This document shows positions 7,755-16,605 of a stretch of DNA of 17,670 nucleotides, piece by piece. The DNA is from Tessaracoccus flavescens (GTDB lineage: Bacteria > Actinomycetota > Actinomycetes > Propionibacteriales > Propionibacteriaceae), in contig DYZF01000291.1 in NCBI GenBank assembly GCA_020741375.1, positions 1 through 17,670 of the forward strand, read 5' to 3'. Every line of letters begins with the position of its first letter. Within the stretch, counting starts at the first letter, position 1. The position numbers and the translations under genes were made by a program. The notes beneath the pieces are model-generated. The model made no database searches. It worked only from the letters and a program-made list of their open reading frames with translations, and was not told the origin of the DNA.

Positions 7755-8978
7755 TTGGCTCGAACCTCCACTCGCCTCACGGGGCGGGGCATCGCGCTCC
7801 TCGTGCTGGGCGGCCTCACGTCGGTGGGCGCCGCCTACATCGGCGAGCGCGACCTGCTGTGGGTGACCCTCACGGTGGCGTTGCTCCCCCTCGCGGCGTT
7901 CGCCTACCTCTTACTTGTGCGCCCGCGGGTCAGCCACGTCCGCGAGGTGACCCCGGACACGGTGGCGGTCGGAGAATCAGCCCGCTCGGTGCTCCACATC
8001 GCCAATGAGGCCCCCGGCCAGGCGAGCCCACTGCGATTCACGGATCAAGCGCCCTCATCGCTCGGCGGCGGCGCCAGCTTCCTCATCGCGCGCGGCTTCG
8101 GCCAGTGGCGCCAAGCGGTGGCGTACTCAGTGGAGACCACTCAGCGCGGCCGCTACGAACTCGGCCCGCTCACCGCTCACGCCACAGACCCGTTCGCGTT
8201 GGCCAGCGCCCGCTTCACGTCGGCCGGCACCAGCAATCAGCTGCGCGTCACGCCGCGGATCTGGCCGCTTGAATCGCTGGCCGGTGGCGCCAGCATGGGC
8301 AGCGCCGACGAAGGCACCCCGGTGCGCGTCGGGCAGGCGGGTCAGGACGACGTCTTGGTCCGTGAGCACCGTCACGGCGACGACATCCGCCGCGTCCACT
8401 GGCGCATGTCCGCCAAGCAGGGCGAGCTCATGGTGCGGCTCGAGGAGCACCCGTGGGATCCGTCGAGCACGCTGGTGGTCGACACCCGTAGCGGCTCGCA
8501 CTTCGGGAGCGGGCCGGAAGGCAGCCTCGAGTGGGTGGTCTCAGCGGTGTCGTCGATCGGCGCGCTGCTGGCCGAGGGCCGCCACCGGCTCACGATCGTC
8601 GCGCCGTCGGGGCTCGTCTTCGACTCGGGCCATTCCGTGGGGCAGCCAGCCAAGCGAGCCATGATCGACGCCATGACCGATCTGCAGAGCACCGAGCAGG
8701 ACTGGCTGGGCAACGCAGTCGCGGACCCGGCGGATCTCAACAACGCCGCGTCGATCATCGCCGCCACCGGCCTACTGACGGCTGCCGACGCCGCCGCGCT
8801 CGTGGCGGCCGGGGCCCGGGCGCGCTCCCAGATCGTGCTGGCTCCAGACTCCCGGGCATGGGGCGAGCACAACGACGAACATGACGACGCCTGCCGGCTC
8901 CTGCTCAACCACGGCTGGACCGTCGAGAAGTATCGCCCCCGGGAGCGGATGCCGAGCGTCTGGAGCAGGGTGTCATGA
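7755..8978 (+). CDS. DUF58 domain protein, membrane-anchored
   Basis: The 407-residue product begins with two hydrophobic helices (about 12-28 and 34-55), giving a membrane-anchored protein with a large soluble part. The DUF58 hallmark REHRHGDDIRRVHWRMSAK lies at 203-221. The region after it (TLVVDTRSG at 239-247) resembles the beginning of a von Willebrand A-like fold; a complete MIDAS site is not evident. The biochemical role of DUF58 proteins is not well defined; they are presumed partners of MoxR ATPases. The TTG start at 7755, two bases after the ATPase stop, is chosen because it gives the usual LTGRGIALL N-terminus; no strong ribosome site is seen, so coupling is likely. The stop overlaps the next start (ATGA). 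Confidence 0.9.
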   Translation: MARTSTRLTGRGIALLVLGGLTSVGAAYIGERDLLWVTLTVALLPLAAFAYLLLVRPRVSHVREVTPDTVAVGESARSVLHIANEAPGQASPLRFTDQAPSSLGGGASFLIARGFGQWRQAVAYSVETTQRGRYELGPLTAHATDPFALASARFTSAGTSNQLRVTPRIWPLESLAGGASMGSADEGTPVRVGQAGQDDVLVREHRHGDDIRRVHWRMSAKQGELMVRLEEHPWDPSSTLVVDTRSGSHFGSGPEGSLEWVVSAVSSIGALLAEGRHRLTIVAPSGLVFDSGHSVGQPAKRAMIDAMTDLQSTEQDWLGNAVADPADLNNAASIIAATGLLTAADAAALVAAGARARSQIVLAPDSRAWGEHNDEHDDACRLLLNHGWTVEKYRPRERMPSVWSRVS

Positions 8979-11140
8979 GGTTCACGTATCATCCGTTGAC
9001 CAGCGTCGTGATCGCGGTGGCCACGTGGCTGTCGCTGATCCCGCTCGCTCCCCTCGTGCAGGGTCGCTCTTACCTCATCGAAGCGGCGCTGCCGCTCATC
9101 GCATCCGCCCTCATCGGCCTGCTGCTGGCGGTGCTTCGTGCACCCCGCTTGCTGACGCTGCTCGCCCAGGCTGTGGCCGTGGCCGCGATCCTGACGTGGC
9201 GCGGGCTCGCGTTGTCTCCCCTCAACGACGGCCCGTGGGTCACGTTGCGGGCGCTCATCAGCGAGGGCCTGATCAGCATCCGCGAGGGCGTGCCCCCCAT
9301 CGAGGCGACGCCCGGGCTGCTGTTCCTCTGTCTGGTTCTGGCCGCCCTGTTGGTGCTGGTGCTCGAACTCTTGGTCAACGCGTTGGAGCAGGCCGCGTGG
9401 GCGATCGCCCCGCTCGCCCTCGTGTTCGGCCTGTCCGCGCTGATCGTCCGCGAGGACCTGTCGTGGCTGTACGCCCTCCCGGTGGTCGCGGCCTACGTCA
9501 TGGTGCTGCTCGCCGCCACCGGCCTGCCGTCGGAGGCCACCGGCAAGGCCTCGAACATGCCCGCGTATCAGGCCTCCCGGATCTCGGTGGGCGCCGCTGC
9601 GGGAGCCGCGATGCTCGCGCTCGCCCTGTTCGTGGCCACAATGGTCCCGCTGGGCGCGAAGCAGCCGTGGAATCAGGCTGGGCCCGATGGCCCGATCCAG
9701 CTGACCGACCCCACCGTCCGACTGAACGAAGACCTCCGCCGGCCGCAGGACAACCGGATCCTCACCTACTCAAGCGAGTCGGGCGAGCCGGTCTACCTGC
9801 GCACCGTCGCCCTGCCGGATCTGAGCGAGTCGGGCGCCCGCCTCGTCCCCATGCGGTTGGCGCGCTTCGGCTTCGGCAATGCGTATGACGGCCCAGGCGA
9901 CGAGGTGCGCGTCGACGTCACCATGGACGTCGAATCGGAGTACCTGCCCGCCCCGTTCGCGGCGGGCGAGATCGACGCCGACGGCGCGTGGAGCTACGAC
10001 CCGGAGACCATGGCCGTGGTGGCCTCCGGCCCGGAGCGTACGCAGCAGACTGTCGGCCTCGAATACAACGTCACGTCCACCAGCCCGTCGCCGAGCCGCG
10101 ACGACATCCTCGCGGCCGAGGCGGGCACCGGCGTGGACCCCATCAACCTCGTCGTGCCCGACGGCTTGGATCCGGCGGTGCTGCAGCTCACCGATTCCGT
10201 GGTGGCCAACGCCAACACGGCGGGCGCGAAGGCGCTGGCCATCCAGTCCTACCTGCGCTCCGACGCGTTCCAGTACACGCTCAACGCCCCGTCGTCGTCG
10301 AGTTCCGGGGCGATCAGCTCCTTCCTGTTGGAGAACAACGCCGGCTACTGCATCCACTTCGCCGCGGCGATGGTCACCATGGCGCGCGCCGAGGGCATCC
10401 CCTCGCGCATGGCCGTGGGCTTCACCCCCGGCTCCCGTCTGGAGGACGGCACCTTCGAGGTGACGGCGCACGACGCTCACGCCTGGCCGGAGCTGTATCT
10501 GGGCGATCTGGGATGGGTCCAGTTCGAGCCCACGCCCGCGTTCGACGGCCCCCCGGAATACACGGACCCGGCCAACCAGCCGCCGCCGTCGGCCTCTCCC
10601 AGCCCGAGCCCGAGCCCCAGCCCCTCGCCGTCGCCGACGGCGGGACCCTCCACGCCCACCCCGTCAGCGACGCCGTCGGCCACCCCGACGGATCCGTCCG
10701 GTGGCGGCGAGGGCTTCAGCCTCGGGTGGCCCTTCTGGGTGGTGCTCGGCATCATCGCTCTGCTTGCCCTGCCCGCCGGGCTGCGGTTCGTGCTGCGCGC
10801 GTGGCGTCTGCGCGGAGGCCAAGAGCCTGCCGCGGCGGCCGACGGTGCATGGCGCGAAGCGCAGGCACTCCTGCGCGATTACGGCCTGGCGATGCCCGAC
10901 GGGTCACCCGGCCCGGCCTCCAGCGCAACCATCGAGACGCTGTCGTCCAACGGCGCCGGCGCGCTGGCCGCCATCGGCCGGATCGTGGAGCGAAGCCGGT
11001 TCTCCAGGGATGGCTCCCCCGCCGACGAACTGCCGTCGCTGATCGCCACGCTGAGGGCGGGCCTGGCCGAGGGTGCCACCTCGCAGACCAAGGCGCGCGC
11101 CCTGCTGCTACCCGCATCGCTCTTTGGGCGCATTGACTGA
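8975..11140 (+). CDS. TgpA-type membrane transglutaminase-like protein
   Basis: The 721-residue protein has about seven N-terminal membrane helices (roughly 11-30, 35-54, 58-76, 113-136, 141-157, 164-182, 205-225). A large external region follows, then a Ser-Pro linker (541-554), a final helix (585-607) and a cytoplasmic tail of the DUF4129 kind. The transglutaminase-like core contains NNAGYCIHFA with the nucleophile Cys459, TAHDAHAWPE with His502, and GWVQFEPTP. In the last motif the third catalytic position reads Glu518 instead of the Asp of classical members; this FEPTP form is familiar in actinobacterial homologues. The family is thought to act on envelope proteins or peptides; the substrate is unknown. 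ATG 8975 overlaps the DUF58 stop by four bases. It completes the MoxR-DUF58-transglutaminase trio. Confidence 0.92.
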   Translation: MRFTYHPLTSVVIAVATWLSLIPLAPLVQGRSYLIEAALPLIASALIGLLLAVLRAPRLLTLLAQAVAVAAILTWRGLALSPLNDGPWVTLRALISEGLISIREGVPPIEATPGLLFLCLVLAALLVLVLELLVNALEQAAWAIAPLALVFGLSALIVREDLSWLYALPVVAAYVMVLLAATGLPSEATGKASNMPAYQASRISVGAAAGAAMLALALFVATMVPLGAKQPWNQAGPDGPIQLTDPTVRLNEDLRRPQDNRILTYSSESGEPVYLRTVALPDLSESGARLVPMRLARFGFGNAYDGPGDEVRVDVTMDVESEYLPAPFAAGEIDADGAWSYDPETMAVVASGPERTQQTVGLEYNVTSTSPSPSRDDILAAEAGTGVDPINLVVPDGLDPAVLQLTDSVVANANTAGAKALAIQSYLRSDAFQYTLNAPSSSSSGAISSFLLENNAGYCIHFAAAMVTMARAEGIPSRMAVGFTPGSRLEDGTFEVTAHDAHAWPELYLGDLGWVQFEPTPAFDGPPEYTDPANQPPPSASPSPSPSPSPSPSPTAGPSTPTPSATPSATPTDPSGGGEGFSLGWPFWVVLGIIALLALPAGLRFVLRAWRLRGGQEPAAAADGAWREAQALLRDYGLAMPDGSPGPASSATIETLSSNGAGALAAIGRIVERSRFSRDGSPADELPSLIATLRAGLAEGATSQTKARALLLPASLFGRID
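10595..10636 (+). repeat. Ser-Pro dipeptide repeat inside the transglutaminase-like gene
   Basis: Seven consecutive Ser-Pro codon pairs encode residues 541-554, followed by a Thr/Pro/Ser-rich stretch to about residue 574. It forms an extended linker between the external catalytic domain and the last membrane helix. Low-complexity DNA of this type can vary in length between strains. Confidence 0.8.
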
Positions 11141-11145
11141 CCGCC

Positions 11146-11151
11146 TAGTAT
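11146..11151 (+). promoter_or_regulatory. Candidate -10 element for the DUF3040 gene
   Basis: TAGTAT lies in the 41-bp gap after the transglutaminase-like gene and matches four of six positions of TATAAT. It is 30 bp before ATG 11182, leaving room for a short leader carrying the GAGGGAG ribosome site (11169-11175). The upstream -35 region is not convincing, so read-through from the preceding gene is equally possible. Confidence 0.35.
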
Positions 11152-11181
11152 TGGAAGCCAACGGCCAACGAGGGAGAACCA

Positions 11182-11586
11182 ATGGCGCTTTCTGAACAGG
11201 AACGCAAGCTGCTGGAGCAGCTTGAGGCGTCCCTCATGGCCGAGGACCCCAAACTCGCGGACACGCTGAGCGGCTCCTCGCAGATTCGCATCCACCGTCG
11301 CCGCGCCGCCATCGCCGGTATCGGGTTCGTGGCGGGCGTCGTCTTGCTCATGCTGGGCGTTCAGATCCATCCCGCGGTCAGCGTGGGCGGCTTCCTGCTC
11401 ATGCTCGGCGCAGCGCTCGTCGGCATCAACTCGTGGCAGCGCGTCGGAAACGACGATCAGCCGGCCAAGCCGCGCTCGTCGTCGGGCCCGCGCCCCTCAA
11501 GCCCCGCCGGCGGTGGAGGCTCGTCGTCAGACTTCATGGACAAGCTCGAGGAGCGCTGGCGCCGCCGCCAGCAGGGCGATTTCTGA
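11182..11586 (+). CDS. DUF3040 small membrane protein
   Basis: The 134-residue product has the amphipathic N-terminus typical of DUF3040 (LSEQERKLLEQLEASLMAED, 3-22). Two membrane helices follow at about 42-60 and 65-83, then a Ser/Pro/Gly-rich linker and a charged C-terminal helix (DKLEERWRRRQ). Function is unknown; the family is confined to actinobacteria and is often found near mraZ and dinB. The ATG has GAGGGAG six bases upstream. The stop lies three bases from the stop of the convergent dinB gene. A 7-bp hairpin (GCTGGCG-CCGC-CGCCAGC, 11555-11572) sits in its last codons but has only a poor T-tract after it. Confidence 0.9.
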   Translation: MALSEQERKLLEQLEASLMAEDPKLADTLSGSSQIRIHRRRAAIAGIGFVAGVVLLMLGVQIHPAVSVGGFLLMLGAALVGINSWQRVGNDDQPAKPRSSSGPRPSSPAGGGGSSSDFMDKLEERWRRRQQGDF

Positions 11587-11589
11587 TCT

Positions 11590-12762
11590 CTAGGCCGCGC
11601 CAACCGTGAGCCGGGCCCGCCGAACGGCTTTGGGCCCAAACCTCAGCACCGCCTTGTCGATGGCTGATTCCGCCTCTGCCCACCCGTGCGCCGGCTCGTC
11701 CAGAGCGGGCTGCTCGTAGGTGGAGGATTTCGGCACCAACTTCTCCACCCGCACCCCCACCCGCCTGATCCGTGCCCGTTGCAGATGCAGCTTCGTGAAC
11801 AACCGCATCGCCTCTGCGTAGATGTCGTTGGTGCGGTCCGTGTACGCCTTGAGTGTGCCGGTGCGGGTGATCGTCGTGAAGTCGGCGAACCGGATGGAGA
11901 GCGTCACCACCTTGCCCACCATGTGCTGCGCGCGCATCCGGGCCGCGGTGCGGTCTGCCATCCGCAGGATCTCCGTGGAGACGATCTGCTCGTCGTCGGT
12001 GTCTCTGCCGAACGTCTCCTGCGAGCCGACGCTGTGCTCGGCGGGTTCACGGGCAAGCACCGATCTGTCGTCGCGGCCCCAGGCGAGATCGAACAACAGG
12101 CTGCCGTGGTTGTCGCCGAGTGCCCGCTGCAGGGTGGCGCGCGGGGTGTTGGCGACGTCGCGGACATGCCCCAGGCCGAGCCGGTGCAGCTTGCCGGCCG
12201 TGACCTCCCCCACGCCCCAGATGGCGTCCACCGGCAGCGGGTGGAGGAAGGCGATCACCTGATCCTCACGCACCCGCACCAGACCGTCCGGTTTGGCCTG
12301 CTTCGAGGCCAGTTTGGCGATGAACTTACTGGGGCCGATCCCGACGGAACACGCCACCTTCTGTTCGTCCATCACCTGGGCGCGGATCCGCTCGCCGATG
12401 AGCTCCGGATCCCCGCCCAGCCTGCGCAGGGCGGTGGTGAGATCGAGGAACGCCTCGTCGATGGAGGCCATCTCCACCTTGTCGGTCACGGTGTCGAAGA
12501 TCTCGCGGATGCCGTCGGAGACGGCGCCGTAGTGCTCGTGGTCTGGGTGCACGACGGCCACCTGCGGGCATAGCCGCCGGGCCCTGCTCGACGGCATCCC
12601 CGACGTGATGCCGAACCGGCGCGCCGGGTAGTTGGCCGAGAGCACCACCCCGCGGGTGGAGCCGCCGACGAACATGGGCACATGCTGCAGCTCCGGATGC
12701 CTGGCCATCTCAACCGAGGCGTAAAAGGCGTCCATGTCGATGTGAGCGATGACGCGGGTCAC
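11590..12762 (-). CDS. dinB: Y-family DNA polymerase IV (DinB-like)
   Basis: The 390-residue product is a full-length Y-family translesion polymerase. Palm motifs include HIDMDAFYASVE (7-18), containing Asp9 and the Phe13 steric gate, and SIDEAFLDL (100-108) with Asp102 and Glu103, so the metal-binding carboxylates are intact. GIGPSKFIAKLASKQAKPDG (141-160) is the usual finger/palm signature and IWGVGEVTAGKL (181-192) is the helix-hairpin-helix. The retained carboxylates separate it from the inactive polymerase-like ImuB that often accompanies DnaE2. The spot where many homologues have a QLSLF-like clamp-binding motif reads QPALD (351-355). GTG 12762 has AGGGAGG nine bases upstream, spanning the dnaE2 end, and starts six bases after the dnaE2 stop. 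It is thus the last gene of the SOS operon. Confidence 0.93.
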   Translation of the reverse strand: MTRVIAHIDMDAFYASVEMARHPELQHVPMFVGGSTRGVVLSANYPARRFGITSGMPSSRARRLCPQVAVVHPDHEHYGAVSDGIREIFDTVTDKVEMASIDEAFLDLTTALRRLGGDPELIGERIRAQVMDEQKVACSVGIGPSKFIAKLASKQAKPDGLVRVREDQVIAFLHPLPVDAIWGVGEVTAGKLHRLGLGHVRDVANTPRATLQRALGDNHGSLLFDLAWGRDDRSVLAREPAEHSVGSQETFGRDTDDEQIVSTEILRMADRTAARMRAQHMVGKVVTLSIRFADFTTITRTGTLKAYTDRTNDIYAEAMRLFTKLHLQRARIRRVGVRVEKLVPKSSTYEQPALDEPAHGWAEAESAIDKAVLRFGPKAVRRARLTVGAA

Positions 12763-12768
12763 GAATTT

Positions 12769-15700
12769 CTACCTCCCTGAACTTCCCGGGCTCGAATGCC
12801 ACAACTTGCGCGGCGCCTCCGCTGCTCCCGTGCCGGCCGGTTTGATGTCTGAATAGGGCGATTGCTTGAATCCGCTGGCGTGCACCAGCACGCGACGGCG
12901 CCCCATCCCTCCGCCGCGGGTGTGGTTCTGGGGATCCGGCGGTGGCTCGAACTCCGCCTCGTCCGACGGCGCGGCGGACACCGGCATCTCCGCGCCCTTG
13001 ACGTCCGCGGCGTGATCTTCCGGGGCTGTCGTGGCTGCCGGGGTCCATTCGCCCACGAGGCTGTACCCCTCGGGCACCTCGTCGAGCACCGCGACGACGG
13101 CGGCCACCGCCTCCTCCTGCGTGGCCCCGCCGGCCAACGTCGAGCGCCACACCTCATCGAGCGTGCCCAGATCCCACGCGCCGGTGGCTCTGATCGAGAT
13201 GCCGCGCGGGCCAGTGCGTCGGATCAGCCCGCGCACCAGCAGCATCCAAGAGGAGAACACCGTGGCGGCGTACGGGCCCTGCACATCCTCGAAGAAGGTG
13301 GTGTCCACCGGGCCCGTGGAATCGTCGAGCGTGAGGAAGATCACCCGTCGGCCGGAGCGCACCGGCGGCGTCTGCGTGGCCACCTTCACCCCCGCCACCA
13401 GCACCTCGGCGCGGTTGCGGTGGTCCAGCAAGGTGCGCGAACTGGTGGCGTTCAGCGCGCGCAGCAGCGGCAAATACCGCTCCATGATGTGGTGGCTGGC
13501 GTCGAGCCCCAAGATCTCCAACTCCGCCTTGAGCCGCTGCTCGTCGTCCATCTCCGGCAGGCCGGTGGCCGCGACATCGTCGGTGGGCACCTCCACTCCT
13601 TCTGAGAAGTCCAGCGCTCCCTGCACCGCCTGGGCGAAGCGGGCGGCCTTCTGACTTTGCGCCTTGGCCATCTCCGCTGGGTTGTCGGTGAGCACGGCTG
13701 CTCTGCGTCCCTTCGCCCGCGACGCGGTGCGCTCGTCGGCGCGGCGGGCCCGGTGCAGGTCTGCCAGTGTCAGCAGCAGATCCCTGCGGGTCACTTGGCC
13801 GCGGCGCTGCACCGCGGCATGGCGACCGATCCGGTACAGCCTGTCGAACGCCCCGGCCAGGATGAGCCGCTCCACCACCGGCTCCGCCACCCGCGACCGC
13901 TCCCAAAAATCGGTGAGCGAGGTGTAGGGCTGGCCGGCGATGATGCGCTCCATCTCCGCCTCGGCGATGCCCTTCACATCGGCGAACGACAGCCGGATCC
14001 CCCATCCGTCCACCTGCGGCAGCCCTCCCTCGACGGCGTGCGCCCCGATGGCGAGGTGCTCGGGCAGCGCCAGCCCGCCTTCGTCGTCGAGCCGCTCGGC
14101 CCGATACTCGGCCGTGCTGCGGTTGACGTCCAGCCCGAGCACCGCGATGTTCATCCGCCGGGCCTCCTCCAGCAGCAGCCGCTTGGGGTACATGCCCGGA
14201 TCATGGGTGAGGATGCCGGAGAGGAAGTGCGCCGGGTAGTGCCGCTTGAGCCACGCCGATTGGTACGTGGGCAGCGCGAAGGCGGCCGCGTGGGCCTTGC
14301 AGAAGCCGAAGGAGGCGAACGACTCGAGGATGAACCAGATCTGCTCGATCACGGGCTCCTCGTAGCCGTTGGCCTCGGCCTTCTTCCAGAACCATTCCTT
14401 GACCTGCGCCTGACCCTCCTTGTCGCCGAGGGCTCGCCGCACCTCGTCGCCTTGGGCGAGCGAGCAGCCGGTGACGATCGAGATGATCATGATGATCTGC
14501 TCGTGGAACACCACCACCCCGTAGGTCTGTTCGAGGGCGGGGATCAGGCTGGGATGGAGGTAATCGGGCTCCATCCACCCCTGCCGCGCCTCGAGGAAGG
14601 GCGTGACCATGTCTGACTTGACCGGGCCGGGCCGGAAGAGGGAGATGTCGACGATGATGTCGTGGAAGGTTTCCGGCCCGAACTTGCCCACCAGCTCCCG
14701 CTGCCCGGGCGATTCGATCTGGAAACAGCCCAGCGTGGCCCGGTGGGCGATCATGTCGTACACCGCGGGATCGTCGTAGGGGGCGAGATCGTCGATGGCC
14801 GGTTCCGGGCCGGCGGGCTGGGTGCGTTCGATCTCCGTGAGGGCGTGCGCCATGGCCGATTGCATACGGATGCCCAGCACGTCGAGCTTGAGCAGCCCCA
14901 GATCCTCCACGTCGTCCTTGTCGAACTGGCTCATCGGGTATCCGCCGAAGCTGGCTTCCAGGGGCGTGCGCTGCTTCAGCGACGAATCGCTGAGGATGAC
15001 GCCGCACGGGTGCAGCGCGATGTGGCGGGGCAAGCCGTCGAGGGATTCCACCAAGTTGAACAGCACGTCGAGCCGCTCCTCCCCCAGCCCCGCGGCGCGC
15101 AACTCCGGCAGGTCGCGGAGCGCGGAGCGCGCGTCGCGGGCCCGGATGTGCGGGAAGGCCTTGGCCATGGCGTCCACCTCGACGGGCGGCAGGCTGAGCG
15201 CGGCCCCGACGTCGCGCACCGCGTGCCGGACCCGGTAGGTCTCGATCATGGCGACGCATGCCACGCGTTGGCCGCCGAACTCGTCGAGGATCTTGTCGTA
15301 GATCTCGGTGCGGCGGGCCGATTCCACGTCGAGATCGATGTCTGGCAGCGCCTGCCTGAGCGGCGAGAGGAACCGTTCCATGATCAGCCCGTAGCGCATC
15401 GGATCCACGCCGGAGACGCCCAGCGCATAGTTCACCAGGCTGCCCGCGCCCGAGCCGCGCGCGGCGCACCTGATGCCGAGGCCGCGGATCAGGCCCACCA
15501 CGTCGGCCACGGTGAGGAAGTACGACTCGAACCCCAGCTTCCCGATCACTGAGAGCTCGTCGTCGAGGCGGGTGGCCGTGGATGTGTTGATCTCTCCGTA
15601 CCGTTCGATGAGCCCGGCCTCGCACCGTGCCCGCAGCACGCCGGGTGCCTCCTCGACGGTGGTGCCCAGCTTCTCGAACTCCGGCAGCCGGATCTCGCCC

Positions 15701-16605
15701 AGACCGATGTCGCCGATGGGATCGAGCTGGCAGCGCACCCCCAGCTCGACGGTGCTGCGCAGCAGCTGCTCGGCGTCTGCGCGGCCCCCCGCCCGGGCGG
15801 CCTCCAGTGCGGCAACCCGCATCTCGTCCGGGCCCTTGAGGTAGCCCTCGGCGTTGCGCCGATCGATGTTGCGCACGTCAAGGGGCACGAGACGACGGGC
15901 GGCGTCCAGCACGTCGATGGTGGCGGCTTGGCTGCGCCGGGCCATGCGGGCCATGTTGGTGAGCACCACGGCCACCCCCATCTGATCCGCGAGGTGGATC
16001 AACCCGCCGGCCTGGTGCGCCGAGCCGACGCCTCTGTCGCCGGTGTGGTGGTTGGTGGCCGCCAGATACAGCGCGTCGCCCAACTCGTCGCGCCACGCAT
16101 GCACCCGCTCGCGGGCGTCGCTCAGCCGGTTCACCGCCAGCAACTCGCCCACCTCGGAATCCGCCCCCAGCAGCACCGCCACGTCTCGGCCGGCGCAGTG
16201 ACTGGCGATCTGCGGCAGCGTCACCACCGGATCTGAGCGCTCGCCGCGCAACTGCGCGGAGGTGATCAGCTCGCACAGGGTGCCCCATCCGGCCCTGGAC
16301 GTGGCCAGCACGACGGCGCGCGGCAGCCGCTCATCGCGCAACTGGCCGCCGCGGGCGGCGGTGGGCCGACGCTGGGGGCGCCATCCCTCTGGGCGCACGG
16401 CCAGATCCACCCCGACGATGGGGGCCACCCCGGATTGCAGGCAGGCCTTGGCGAACCGCACCGCGCCGTACAGGCCACCGCGATCGGTGAGCGCCAGCGA
16501 ACCCATGCCGTGGGCGAGCGCCTCCTGCACCAAGGCGCTCGGGTGGGAGGCACCGTACTGGAAGGAGTAGCCGGACGCGGCCCTGAGATGAATGAACTGC
16601 TCCAC
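12769..16605 (-). CDS. dnaE2: Error-prone DNA polymerase III alpha subunit (DnaE2/ImuC type)
   Basis: DnaE2 is a C-family polymerase used for induced mutagenesis and lesion bypass. The 1278-residue product (counted from GTG 16605) has an N-terminal PHP-like domain, palm motif PDIDLDV (421-427) and KLDVLG with Asp575, so the three catalytic aspartates appear intact. RCAARGSGAGSLVNYALG (379-396), HxxGVILS near 532-538, a helix-hairpin-helix near 877-900 and an OB fold near 1065-1140 follow. The C-terminus has the DnaE2-like RVLVHASGFKQSPYSDIKP (1238-1256). The PHP metal site is degenerate: HLRAASGYS replaces the expected HxH pattern and LTDRGG replaces LTDHDG. The GTG start overlaps the stop of the upstream gene as TAGTG; a TTG at 16632 is possible but unlikely. 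It is the middle gene of a LexA-controlled operon. Confidence 0.95.
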   Translation of the reverse strand: MEQFIHLRAASGYSFQYGASHPSALVQEALAHGMGSLALTDRGGLYGAVRFAKACLQSGVAPIVGVDLAVRPEGWRPQRRPTAARGGQLRDERLPRAVVLATSRAGWGTLCELITSAQLRGERSDPVVTLPQIASHCAGRDVAVLLGADSEVGELLAVNRLSDARERVHAWRDELGDALYLAATNHHTGDRGVGSAHQAGGLIHLADQMGVAVVLTNMARMARRSQAATIDVLDAARRLVPLDVRNIDRRNAEGYLKGPDEMRVAALEAARAGGRADAEQLLRSTVELGVRCQLDPIGDIGLGEIRLPEFEKLGTTVEEAPGVLRARCEAGLIERYGEINTSTATRLDDELSVIGKLGFESYFLTVADVVGLIRGLGIRCAARGSGAGSLVNYALGVSGVDPMRYGLIMERFLSPLRQALPDIDLDVESARRTEIYDKILDEFGGQRVACVAMIETYRVRHAVRDVGAALSLPPVEVDAMAKAFPHIRARDARSALRDLPELRAAGLGEERLDVLFNLVESLDGLPRHIALHPCGVILSDSSLKQRTPLEASFGGYPMSQFDKDDVEDLGLLKLDVLGIRMQSAMAHALTEIERTQPAGPEPAIDDLAPYDDPAVYDMIAHRATLGCFQIESPGQRELVGKFGPETFHDIIVDISLFRPGPVKSDMVTPFLEARQGWMEPDYLHPSLIPALEQTYGVVVFHEQIIMIISIVTGCSLAQGDEVRRALGDKEGQAQVKEWFWKKAEANGYEEPVIEQIWFILESFASFGFCKAHAAAFALPTYQSAWLKRHYPAHFLSGILTHDPGMYPKRLLLEEARRMNIAVLGLDVNRSTAEYRAERLDDEGGLALPEHLAIGAHAVEGGLPQVDGWGIRLSFADVKGIAEAEMERIIAGQPYTSLTDFWERSRVAEPVVERLILAGAFDRLYRIGRHAAVQRRGQVTRRDLLLTLADLHRARRADERTASRAKGRRAAVLTDNPAEMAKAQSQKAARFAQAVQGALDFSEGVEVPTDDVAATGLPEMDDEQRLKAELEILGLDASHHIMERYLPLLRALNATSSRTLLDHRNRAEVLVAGVKVATQTPPVRSGRRVIFLTLDDSTGPVDTTFFEDVQGPYAATVFSSWMLLVRGLIRRTGPRGISIRATGAWDLGTLDEVWRSTLAGGATQEEAVAAVVAVLDEVPEGYSLVGEWTPAATTAPEDHAADVKGAEMPVSAAPSDEAEFEPPPDPQNHTRGGGMGRRRVLVHASGFKQSPYSDIKPAGTGAAEAPRKLWHSSPGSSGR

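Noticed and set aside
11555..11572. Terminator of the DUF3040 operon
   Set aside because: The 7-bp hairpin is inside the coding region and is followed by only a short, interrupted T stretch; too weak to call.
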